55,611 nucleotides of DNA from Caecitellus pseudoparvulus (taxonomy: Eukaryota; Bigyra: Bicosoecida), in the NCBI GenBank assembly GCA_965644315.1, contig CBFFRQ010000211.1, forward strand, positions 1-55,611, written 5' to 3'. A program made the position numbers and the translations under genes. Under the pieces are notes generated by a model that was given only the letters and a program-made list of their open reading frames with translations, was not told the origin of the DNA and did no database searches. Shown here piece after piece: positions 10,978 through 20,960 of this stretch (positions within the stretch are counted from its first letter, which is position 1; each line of letters opens with the position of its first letter).

Positions 10978-13905
10978 TAACTTTCCAAATGTCAAGCTAA
11001 TCACAAGTTGTGAAGTGCTAACATTGCCTAATCCAGGCGCTCGTGCACCCAAGTGTGGTGTTGCACAGTGCTTGCTGGTTGGGTGGTGCGCACCGGGGCG
11101 GGGTAGTGCGAATTCCGCACACCATCGCACCGTGGCTCCCAGTTTGCGCCCTCGGTCGGGGCATGCACCTGGGATCGACATCAAAAGCATCATTGACAAG
11201 CATCATGAACGCCCAAGTGGATCAAGTCCTGGGGGTCCTCTTCGTGGAGGGGTGCCTGAAGCGCAAGCAAGTGCTCGGCCCCAGAACAGGTGTCTTCACT
11301 GACATGCCACGTCGGGGTGCCGCACGCACCTTCGAGCTTGGAGGACCCCTGCCCAAGACTGATCATGATAGTTCATCTTCGGCACGGGACATGTGGCTCG
11401 AGGTCTATGGGGAAGCCGCCGAACGGCTGATCCCAGGGCTGAGTGCGGAATTCGGCAACGCCAATGCGGCCCTGCGCCAGGGACCCACCGGATCGCCAAC
11501 CATCCTCGTCACGCTCGGAAGTGAGGGTGATTCACCAACAGTGGCACGTCAACTTCGCATTCTTGCTGCTCAAGAGGACGACTTCGCCATTCGAGTCGGC
11601 CAAGGTGGGTTCGTCGCCGTGGCCTACACCAACACCAAGCAGTTCGCATCGGCGAAGGCGAAAGTGAAGGTGAAGGCCCACCCCACCGCCATCCAAGTGG
11701 CCCACCAAGTGACCAAGGAAGCAACCGAAATCGCCTGCCAGTCAGGTGATGTTGCCAAGGTCATGTGCCTCGTTAGGTCCCACTTCGACCATGGCCCCGT
11801 GCCAGCCCAAGCCGTCCGTCCCAGTGTCAGACAATCCGTCCCCTCCGAGGGTGATGCACCTGTCGACACCAAGACACCATCGACCTGGACTGACACTCAG
11901 CTCGACAAGGCACCGAAGAAGAAGAAGACCCGTCGAGGCAAGCGAGGAAAGGGCAAGTCAGCCGGACGATCCCTCACCTTCGAGGACGTCTTCATCAAGA
12001 ACGTCCGGCCACCTGCACCTCGACCAACCTCACCACCTGCCACCCAAGGCTCACCCAAAGATACCGTCACCACCCCTGTGGTGCATGCCATGTTGCCTTC
12101 ATCAAGGGTGCAGCGGGGCGTCGACCGCAAGTGGCCGTCCCCCACCCCGTCGGGCGAGGCAAGCCCCGAGGTGCACCGGTATCGGCCGTCTGCAGCAGCA
12201 GCATGGGAGGTGATCACAAGGGTGGTGCCTCTTCATGACAGTGTGCGGACACCCGAGCACCTGGCCGAGTACCCCATCAAGCCTGGCCCTCTGGCCGACC
12301 TGCTGTCATCGACCCACGTGTACTCTAACGTGGGGGGGCGGGCCTGTGTCCAGGCCTGTCTCGAGACGGCAGCAGGGGAGAGGGTCTTCGAGGCTGGGGA
12401 CCTCCTCCTACTCCAGCATGCAGCCACCATCAACGCTGCCCAGCTTGCCTTCAAGCACATGGTCAGGCAGCTGGAGGGGGTGGTCAGTGACTCGTCCAGC
12501 TCGGACATCATGGACGTCGGCCAGAAGCCACCCTCCCCCTTCCGCTCAGACGGGCAACGGGTGGCCGTCTTCCGCAACATGCTGCACCAGCACTCGCCGG
12601 ATGACACCTTCCTGGCCCCAGGTACACCACCAGTCCTGCTTCCCGGCCTGCACCTGCTCATCGACCGCATCAACCAAGGGTACCGTGCCCCAGCCGGGCA
12701 TGATGACCTTGGCCAGGCCGGCGTCGACCCCAGCCAGGTTGATGAAGAGGGTGACCAAGAGGGGCACCTCGACGGAGTGCTGTATGCCTTCGCACTTCGA
12801 GAGGTGTGGACCGACAACACGGCCCATCTGCAGCTCATCCTCGTCGACCATGATCGAGGCAAGCTGGTGCTGTGGAACCCCGACATCCCTGACCTCCATG
12901 ACGAGCTGCCCCTGCACAAGTGCATGACCCGGCTGGCAGCCGAAGGCATCAACGTCTTGTACCGGATCTGGACCACACCCGAGGCGGGCAGTCCAGCACC
13001 CTTCCGGGACAGGCTTCGAGGGGCACTCCAGTCTCTCCGAGATGACTTCCCCCCCCTGCCTCACAAGGCCACCGACGGCACCGTGCACCCCCAGACCCTC
13101 ATCGCTGGCAAGGGCACAAGGGTGGCCATGCCTCATGGGCGGATGACCCGACAGCAGGCCGCCACCCTGGAGGCTGAGGTCAAGGACCCCCTCAAGCGGC
13201 TGGTGCCTGAAGACGGCGAGGGTCGCCTGCCCAAGGTCAAGGATGTGCCCCACATCTCGATCGGGCAGATGGGTGGACGCCTGATGTAAGTCACCTGTGG
13301 GGGCATACTCCCTGTGCCACACATGACTGAAGCTTTGTGTCGCGACCGACGCACATAGCTGACATCGGACATTGGAAAGTCCAACCCAACCTCACCATCA
13401 CCAACCCAACATCGATACCAACACATCAGGACTCGGCTCAGTGGAAGGGGAAGGCACTTGCAGCAAGATCTGTGAGGCCGCCCCCAAACCTGAGCCGAAG
13501 GGACAGCCGGGCTGGGTCGTGTGCTTGCATCTCAGCAACACCCAGTCCGTGTCGAGTCCATATCCTCCAGCCCACACCGCCACCCAAGCCAAGCAAGTCG
13601 GGTCTCCACCCCTGGACATCGGACCGAGACGGACGAGACTGGACTGGACGGACAAGACAAGAGTGGACCGAGACCTGGACCTACACCTCAAGACCATCCC
13701 ACCGGGGCGGGCGCTGAAGCGCCAAGACAGACGGCGACTTATACAACGGACACGAGTCTGTGCTAGTCGCAAAGCCGTGCAAGCGGTGCCGTCGTGGTGT
13801 CTGTGTCACTGCATTCTGTTGTGGCGCAGGTGGCACCACATGTCCAAGCCCAAGCTGTACCATGATGTAGCCTGCATGGAGGCAATCTGCAATGCATTGA
13901 GTAGC
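10978..13905 (+). mobile_element. Unit 3: ORF1-only telomeric retroelement unit, 2,928 bp
   Basis: This is the innermost of the three head-to-tail units and the one with an open ORF1. It starts TAAC/TTTCCAAATG and ends GAGTAG, followed by CTAACCCCTAACC, which looks like a worn telomeric repeat. It is therefore attached by its 3' end to former telomeric DNA, with its 5' end toward the chromosome terminus. That is the polarity produced when element RNA is copied onto a chromosome 3' end. Confidence 0.85.
11163..13289 (+). CDS. ORF1-type protein of telomere-associated retroelement (intact copy)
   Basis: The frame is open from 11043 to 13289 (748 codons), but its first triplet is GTG. ATG 11163 is the first methionine and gives about 708 residues. 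The protein has a strongly basic stretch (KKKKTRRGKRGKGK) near the middle, then a Pro/Ser-rich linker. The conserved C-terminal half (LVLWNPDIPD, PFRDRLRGALQSLRDDFP, MTRQQAA) recurs in the degraded unit 1. By its position upstream of the EN-RT part in unit 1, it is the ORF1 of a LINE, probably an RNA-binding gag-like protein. No zinc knuckle or coiled coil is evident, and I recognise no outside homologue. Codons mostly end in C or G. Confidence 0.7.
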   Translation: MHLGSTSKASLTSIMNAQVDQVLGVLFVEGCLKRKQVLGPRTGVFTDMPRRGAARTFELGGPLPKTDHDSSSSARDMWLEVYGEAAERLIPGLSAEFGNANAALRQGPTGSPTILVTLGSEGDSPTVARQLRILAAQEDDFAIRVGQGGFVAVAYTNTKQFASAKAKVKVKAHPTAIQVAHQVTKEATEIACQSGDVAKVMCLVRSHFDHGPVPAQAVRPSVRQSVPSEGDAPVDTKTPSTWTDTQLDKAPKKKKTRRGKRGKGKSAGRSLTFEDVFIKNVRPPAPRPTSPPATQGSPKDTVTTPVVHAMLPSSRVQRGVDRKWPSPTPSGEASPEVHRYRPSAAAAWEVITRVVPLHDSVRTPEHLAEYPIKPGPLADLLSSTHVYSNVGGRACVQACLETAAGERVFEAGDLLLLQHAATINAAQLAFKHMVRQLEGVVSDSSSSDIMDVGQKPPSPFRSDGQRVAVFRNMLHQHSPDDTFLAPGTPPVLLPGLHLLIDRINQGYRAPAGHDDLGQAGVDPSQVDEEGDQEGHLDGVLYAFALREVWTDNTAHLQLILVDHDRGKLVLWNPDIPDLHDELPLHKCMTRLAAEGINVLYRIWTTPEAGSPAPFRDRLRGALQSLRDDFPPLPHKATDGTVHPQTLIAGKGTRVAMPHGRMTRQQAATLEAEVKDPLKRLVPEDGEGRLPKVKDVPHISIGQMGGRLM

Positions 13906-13917
13906 TAACCCCTAACC
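13905..13917. repeat. Interstitial telomere-like remnant CTAACCCCTAACC
   Basis: Directly after the 3' end of unit 3 (…GAGTAG) comes CTAACCCCTAACC, two imperfect CCCTAA units in the same orientation as the terminal array. No such run follows units 1 and 2, where only CTAAC is left before the next unit. I read it as the remains of a former chromosome end that received the first element. The stretch from 13918 to 14133 has no recognisable gene and is probably the 3' flank of the next gene. Confidence 0.7.
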
Positions 13918-14133
13918 TCATTTATGGATTTATTGTCCCCCTCGAGCCACAGCAAGCAGCTCTGGAAACTCAGCAGTCTCAGTACGCCCACCCTGACCTC
14001 ATCCACCCACAATGCGCCAAGCAGCCATCTGTGTTCAAAGTGCATTGCCTTCACACAGCCCACCAGGTGCACAAGGGTCAGCCGATCCGCACACCAGCTT
14101 CCCACCGCAGCCGCTGAGCAAACTTGACACAAC

Positions 14134-17100
14134 TCAGTCTTTGGGCTGCAGGTTCTTGATGGCGTCGGCGATGCGCTGCTTGAGCGCAGTGGCCTTTTCC
14201 CTGAGCTGTTTTGCCACTTGAGAAGGGTCTGTTCCTGCCGCCAGGCCCAGGCCGCCGGCCAGGGGCATGGCGGAGTTGACCACTGCGCCAAAGGTGCTGC
14301 CGCCCGACATGGCCTGCACGCCCAGCAGGATGAAGACGAGCATGATGACGAGCAAGACCACAAGCACCATGAGGCTGTACAACAAGACGTCCCACGAGAG
14401 GCCCATGGCTGAGAGGGCTGCTTCGGTGATTTCCCGCAGCAGGATGTGGATGCCCGCCTTGAACTCCTGGCGGTCCAGCACGTTGTCCGACTCGATGACG
14501 TCCAGAGACGCGAAGATGCGCTTGGCCCGCTCGTTGGTCAGGGGCAGTGACGCATTGGCAGTGAAGTCCACGAACTCGTCGAAGGAGATGCCGCCGCCGT
14601 CAGTGTCAAAGGCGTCGTACAGCAGGTCGATGGCTTGGTCGGACAGGCGCCCGTTGACGAGGGGCAGGGAGGCGAACTTGTTGGCGAGCTTGGTCTTGGT
14701 GCCCGCCACGACGCTGTCCATGGCCGCCTTGGCCTTGTCCTTGGCAGCGTCCAGGGCCACCTTGGCCGCTGCAGTTGCCGCTGCAGTGGCGGCAGAGGCA
14801 GCTGCGCCGGGAGATGAGGTGTCTACTCCAGCCCGCTGCAGCTGCTCCACGAGGCCAGTGATGATGTTGATAATGGTCTCCAGGCGGTCCTTGTTGAAGC
14901 CGCCGAACTGCAGGGCCAGCTTGCGCACGCCGGAGATGTCTCTGCGCGACAAGGACAGGATGGCGTCCACGATGGCCAGGGCGCCGTGCTGCTCCACCGG
15001 CACCACACTCTCCAGCAGCTGCATGATGTGCTCTTGCCGCTTCCCCAGCTCCTCCGCCACCGCCTTGCTCACTGCCAGCGCCTTCTTGGCAGAGCTGCCG
15101 CTGGTGGAGCCCGCTGCAGACACGGCTGCCGCAGCCGCCGCGCCACTCTGCCCTGCCGTTTGTGCGCGGGACGCGACAGAGGCAGCTGAGCCAATGACGG
15201 ACTCAGCCTGTGACGCAGCGACATTGGAGACGTCTTCCAGGGCACGCAGGCGGGCCTGCATGAGCGCGATGAAGTGCTGGATGACGCCGAGGGCGGCCAC
15301 GAGCTTGGGCTCGTTCTGCACCAGCGCCTGCACGAAGACGGGGATGGTGGTGAGGAGCTCACCAGGGTTGCCGCGCAGGAGGATGCCGCCCAGCGTAACG
15401 GCCAGGAACTTGGGGTCGCGCAGGCGCTTGGCGAAGATCTCGTCGCCACTGCCCTGTGACAGGAAGTCCGTCACCATGCCCAGGGATGCGAGGGCCCCCT
15501 GTGCCTGGGAAATGCCGCCTGAGATGGCCCCTGCCGCGCTGCCCACAGCTCCCAGAGCGGAGTCCCGCGCACCCATGATGTCCGCACTGAGCAGGGAGGA
15601 TAAGTTGGCGCCGCCCACCATGCTGCTGGCGGCGTCCTGCGCCTGACCTGCCGCTGCACTAGCAGACGCACTCAGCGCAGCCAGAGGCGCTGCCACAGAC
15701 GTCGCAATGCCATGTGAGACTTGTGACGCTGCGAACTTGACCACCGCCATTGAGGCCTGTGCAGCCTGCGACACCTGCCCCTTGCGGGACCGGGCCGCCT
15801 TGCCTGACGTGTCGCGCTGCAGGACTGCCTGCACCTTGTCCACTGGCCCCAGCAGGCCCATGGCAGACTCGATGGAGGACGGTGACACGCTCTGCAGCAG
15901 CTTCACCTCTTCGAAGCTGGTCAGACCGGGAGGCAGCTCTTGGCCTCCATGGGACACCTCCCGGACGCGCTGCACGATGGCCTCGGCGGCCGGCTTGGGC
16001 AGGCGTCGCAGCAGGAGGCGGATGAGGGAGTTCCGGATGCTTTCGTTGTGCAGCAGAGTGAGCTGCACGGTGTTTTGTGTCAGCATGACGCGGGGAATGC
16101 CAAGGATGCGGCAGAGGCCCGTCGCGACGTCGCCCTGCATGAGGGAGAAGAAGCCGATGAGGACGCGGTCCACCTCCGGCAGGACAAAGGCCGGGTTGGC
16201 GCCCCACACAGCCCTGGACAGCAAGCGCACAGAAGCGCCCTTCACGCCAAAGTACTTCTCCATCGTGCGGTTGGACATGCCCCGCAGGGACTGCAGTGGG
16301 TGCAAGCCCACCCCCACACTCCAACGCTGTGCCGCCTGCAGCACAGGCAGCACTTGGTCCAGCAACCAAGGCCTGCGGGTGGTCTCTTCGTCCCCGCGGT
16401 CGCCGGAAGATGCCGCCACAGCTGCAAGGGCAGGGCCGGCAGCCCGCGCCACGGGAAGAATGCGCAGCAATCCCTCAGCAGGCGGCAAACGCCCTGTCAC
16501 GAACTTCAGGATGGTGCTGAGCACGCGGGCCGTGGCACGCACAGGCTTGGCCTCACTGCCGACGTCGTCGTCCTCCTCCCTGCAGAAGGGGATGTTGCTG
16601 AAGCGGGCAGACTCCACACGCGTCAGCAGCTTCAGAGCCCTGTCCAGGTCAATGCAGGCGCTGTCACGCGTCAAGTCCAGGCCCGCCTCGGCGGAAGCAC
16701 GTGCAAGGTCGTCGCGGACAGCCAGAGACTTAACGGCTGCCGCGGCATCGTGGGAGGACAGCGTGCGCATTTCATCTTCGTCGATCATCAGCTGCACCGT
16801 CGCAGAGCTGCTGCGCGCATCGCCCACCAGGCGGTGGAACTGGTTCATGTGTTCCTCCTGCTTCTTGGCGAACTTGTCGCTCATCTCCGCCTCCACGAAC
16901 TCGTCCAGGCGGTCTCGCTGCGAGTACAGGTCAGACACGAACGCCATCTGCATGCGCATGGCATCGTGCACGGGCAAGTTGGCGCCGTTCACTGCCTCCA
17001 CCATGTCCAGGCGCAGCTCTTCAGCCACGGCCTGGGACGTGAGCAACTCCCCGATGGGGCGGTAACCTGCCATGGCCCGCGCATTCATGTGCTTCATCTG

Positions 17101-20100
17101 GGCGCGGTGCACGTGGAAGCGGCAGTGAAACTTGCCTCGCATGACGCTGATGGAAAAGGCGGGGTAGATGGGCATGCCTTGCAGGTCCAGGTTCTTGAAA
17201 GCGACGCCCATGGGTGCGTCGAAGTTCCCGTTCAGACCGAAGGTCATGGTGCGCTTGTCGTAGTCCACGGCGCAGCTGATGATGTCGCCGTTCTCCCACT
17301 CACTGCCGAAGGAGCCGTCATCCCCGCCATTCCACTTCTTCCGGCGCTGGCCGTCCCAGGCCCACGAGTTGGGGTCGTCGCCAACGCCATTGTTGCGCTT
17401 GGTCGTGAAGGCGTTGTTCACCCAGCCCACCTGCAGGTACCGGTCTCGCCCAGAGAACATCTGCAGCTCGTAGTAGTACCTGCCTGACGTCACCGCTGCG
17501 CCTGGAATGGCCACAGTGGGGAACGAGGACGCTTTGCTGGTGTTCAGGGAGTACCGCACGCGGCCACTGCTGTCCCCCATGAACAGCCCATCGATGCCGA
17601 GGATCTGGTACTTCCGCCTGCGAGACACCATGGGCAGGGGGCGCGTTGGCCCACCAGCGTTGAACTCGGGCGCATACTTGCTCTGCAGCACCTTGTGGCT
17701 CTCGCTGCCTGCATACCGCAGCGCGTCGTCGCTGTCGTCCATGACTGCAAAGTCAAAGTAGTCCTCCGCCTCTGCCACCTGGTCGCCGCCCTTGGGCGAC
17801 ATAGCTGAGCCGCGTCGGGGGCTTCCCTTGGAATCCGGTGAGCCGAAGCCCTTCTTCTTGCTCTGCCCTGCCAGCACCCGCACAGTGCTCATCTTCAGCA
17901 TGGCGTCCTCCTTGTGTTCATCCAGGTCATCATTGTCCTCACCAGGGTTGCCGCTGGAGGAGAGGCGGCCGGGAGAGCCGTCCTGGGCTGGCTTGGCTTG
18001 CCCACTGCCATGTTTCTGCTTCTCTTCCGCTTCAAATCCGCCTGGGCTGTCTGCCCGACCCGAGGCAGGGGTTGGCAGAGGAGGTGGTGCCTTGGACTCG
18101 CCAGCGCCGTCCTGCGGTACAGACGATGAAGACTCGTGCAGGCCACTCGCACCTGAGCCCGTCAGCTGTGCAGAATGCTCCGCACGGGCCTCCAAAGCTG
18201 AGGATCGATGCCTGGCGCCCACTCCGCTCAAGTCCACCTTGGACACTTGCGTGGAGGGATCCTCCGCGTGGCTTGCTTCGGACAAGCAGATGAAGTTGTT
18301 GTGCATGTCCAGAGTCATCAGCTTGATCTTGCGATCGGCGCCAGTGGTGATGAAGAGGGAGTCAATGGCAGCGGACAGCCTGTCCACCCGCAGTGTCGGC
18401 ATGGAGGAGCTGATCCACGGCCCCATCTTGTGCTGGAAGTCCTTGCTCATGGGCACGATCTGCGTGATGCTGCCCTCGTGTTGGGGTGCCATCTCAGCCA
18501 CCACCCGCCAGTCCATCCACGATGACTCCGTGACATGAGCAGAGCGAGGCGCGCCGACCACAGCCAGCAGTCGCCCATGTGACGTGCCCACCAAGATGAC
18601 GTCATTGGGGGTAGGCATGCTGGGGTGCGGCGCATCAACCACGATGGCCTCCTCCTCCTCACCCATGGACGCTTGCTTCTCTGTGGCAGCAGCCACGTAG
18701 TCCAACCACACCTGCCGCTGTACTTTGCCGTCATCGTCGGTGGCCTCCCACTTCACCGCCAGGGGGTTCGCGATGGACGAGACCTGCGTAATTCGCTCCC
18801 CTGTAGACAGCTCGATGACCTCGGCGGCAAAGCGGTGCAAGCAGGCGCTTGCTCCGTGACATTGCTGAAGTAGATGCCGCCGGCACTCGTCACCGTCGCA
18901 AACCACGACAGAGCTCCCCAAGCCTTCTGATTGGCAGGGACATGGTCAATGAGGGGCAGTTGGCTCTTGTACTTCAACTGCAGCCCCGTCACTGGCGCTG
19001 CGGCAAACTCGCGGGACGCGTCTGTGTCTGGACCCAGCCTGTTCCGCACCTCTCGCGTGGCCCCGACAAAGGCAGAGGGGAAGGCGAAGCAGTACGACAC
19101 GATGCCAACGGGGTTGCCGTCATCGGGAATGGGGCCGTGCAGCAGCAGGCGCGCCTGTCGCTCCTTCTCTAGGGTCGCCTCGTCCCCGTCTTCCAACAGC
19201 ACATGCCCGTTGCCGCAATGGAAGACGTAGATATCCCGCCCAGCAGTGAGCAAGTACTTCGTATCGTAGCCGCCGGTGTCTGGATCCCTTAGAGGCCAGT
19301 GCGCTGTGAAGTTGTTCAAGCGCCCTGGAAGCAACTTGGCGGTGATGTGCTTGGCTGACTTCAGCCACTTCGTTGTGGCGCCCAGCGGCTCGGCATCCAG
19401 CTGGGTCAGTCGCCAGGGCACAATAGGCTTCGACGCAGTCTGCACGAACAGGGCTGGCTCCTCCTCCTCAGTGGGGAACCGCTTCGTGCCTTGGACGAGC
19501 GTTCGAGCATCCATGAAGCACTTGCCGTCCTCCCCCGTCAATGGAGTGTCCAGCTTCTCCAGCCTGACGGGAACGGGCTCGTACCCTTCGCCAGGCGGCA
19601 CGCTCATCTCCCGCAAGAATGCTGGCGGGTCGCTCTCGCCTGAGTCTGCGACGCCCGCGGCCGAATCGTGCACTTCCACAGCGGCGAAGTCGCCCTCCAC
19701 ACGGTCGTTGGAGATGCCCCACACGCAGACACCGACCTTGTCAATGCCCACCAGAGCCACTGACCGCGCACCAGAAGTCTCTCGCTCACCACGGCACAAA
19801 GACTCGACTGCTTCGCCCTCCGTCTGCACGCCTTGGCCAAGCTCTTGGATGTACTGCAGGCTGGCGTTCACCTGCCGCACACACACAGAGCCTCGGGAGT
19901 CACCTGTCACGAGACGCAAGCAGGCATGCCCCTCATCTGATGACGAGTTCCGGATGAAGGCGGCGGCGATGATGCCTTCAAGAGTGGCCACTGACGATGT
20001 CGGGTGTGGCGCAATAAGGTGTGGCACGATGCTGCCACCGCAGCGCTCATCGTCAGCCCTTGATGTTGCAACGCCACGCATATCGAACATGGTCGTGTTG

Positions 20101-20919
20101 AAGTCAATGGCTTCACATAAAGTCCGCAGGGGTTCTGGCACATCAACTTCCTCCACAGGCACATGCTTGAAATCCCAACGCCAACACCTCTCGAAGGGCA
20201 CTCCTTCATCCGTGGCAGAAAGCAAGGCAGACAAGGTATCCCACACAAGTACACATCCTGACATCAGCAGGTAGCGATGAGGACATGCTCCCCTGCCTTC
20301 AACTTGGTCACTATGCCGCCAGCGGCACCTCTGCAGGCCTTCCCCACTGCAGCCACGAACTCCCACACGCAGCAGCGGCATCAAGGAGGATTTATAGCCT
20401 TCACGTCTCGCACAAAGCGGTGCATCCATAGTGTGTATCCACCAGCTCCAGCGGCCGCCCCAACTTGCGCCAGCTTCTCCAGAATTGACGCCGGCAGGCA
20501 TGGCAAACACAACCGATTTCCGCAGCACGGTTTGCCGCACTGCGCAGCCCTCTGGCGGCTTGCCATTGAGTGGTGGCACGAAGGAGACTTCCTAGGCAAT
20601 ATGAACATAGAAAGTTCCAGTCTTGGTCATCCAAACCTCATGTTCCTGTCCTTCTCACTGCCAAGCTGGCATCGTTAGCTGAAACATCACAACCGCAGCG
20701 TTTGCCGCTGCAAGGCGTTGCTTTAGAAGGCGCAGGACCCCATGAATGGAAATTCTTTCTTGCGCCCATTGGCACCTCGCAACTTTTCGTTGTTTCATGA
20801 CTATATTGTTCCACGAGCTCCATGGCTCGTATCCGGTTTGCCCCGCAACGCGTGCCAAGCCTGGCAAGGTGCTTGGTGGTGAACACGATGAAAGCGTTAA
20901 AATCCTTCGTCGGATTCAT
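14134..20919 (-). CDS. Very large beta-propeller-like / SPRY / EF-hand protein with C-terminal membrane anchor; frame interrupted once
   Basis: Two overlapping frames form one gene: the upstream frame opens at 20591 and stops at 18753, and the main frame runs to the stop at 14134. The 5' part has WD/propeller-like strands (GCVLVWDT, VTGDSRGSVCVRQV, YLLTAGRDIYVFHC), continued in the main frame by VGTSHGRLLAVVG. Next comes a SPRY domain at about residues 440-610 of the main frame (GRYYYELQMFS, WENGDIISCAVDYD), then long helical Ala-rich segments. An EF-hand-like loop (DTDGGGISFDEF, one residue shorter than canonical) lies near 1443, and a transmembrane helix at about 1506-1535 is followed by about 55 residues. 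An N-terminal exon 20919-20659 (ATG 20919) joins in phase across a 67-nt intron 20658-20592 (GTGAGA...CTAG), which is an inference. At about 18835-18865 the frame must change by one base. The full protein would be about 2,240 residues. I recognise no named family. Confidence 0.65.
18835..18865 (-). other. Frame-change point in the propeller/SPRY gene
   Basis: The upstream frame reads ...GGIYFSNVTEQAPAC, and sensible protein resumes in another frame as CLHRFAAEVIELSTGE. The two pieces abut with no room for an intron of the usual size here (65-112 nt). One missing base in this stretch would fuse them. No canonical slippery heptamer is visible, so a genuine inactivating deletion or an assembly indel is more likely than programmed frameshifting. 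Confidence 0.6.
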
Positions 20920-20960
20920 GTCTGACGCAAGAGGGCTCTTGCCGAAAGGTTTGTGCCACG

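Noticed and set aside
8051-13905. Units 2 and 3 as a simple satellite repeat with no transposon link
   Set aside because: They share both ends and the coding region with a unit that carries endonuclease and RT motifs, and unit 3 keeps a 708-codon open frame.
15940-17487. Long plus-strand frames opposite the SPRY gene (also 14267-15646 and 15707-17065)
   Set aside because: They are open only because of GC-rich codon bias on the other strand. The minus strand carries the SPRY and EF-hand motifs.
18753-18921. Programmed -1 frameshift in the SPRY gene
   Set aside because: No slippery heptamer or clear downstream stem was seen. A missing base explains it more simply.
20401-20634. Cys-containing 77-residue minus-strand frame as a zinc-finger gene
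   Set aside because: Its first triplet is TTG, and it overlaps the better-supported coding frame of the SPRY gene's second exon.
20659-20919. HMG-box reading of the proposed first exon of the SPRY gene
   Set aside because: The DFNAFIVF start is superficially similar, but the following residues do not keep the HMG aromatic and basic pattern.
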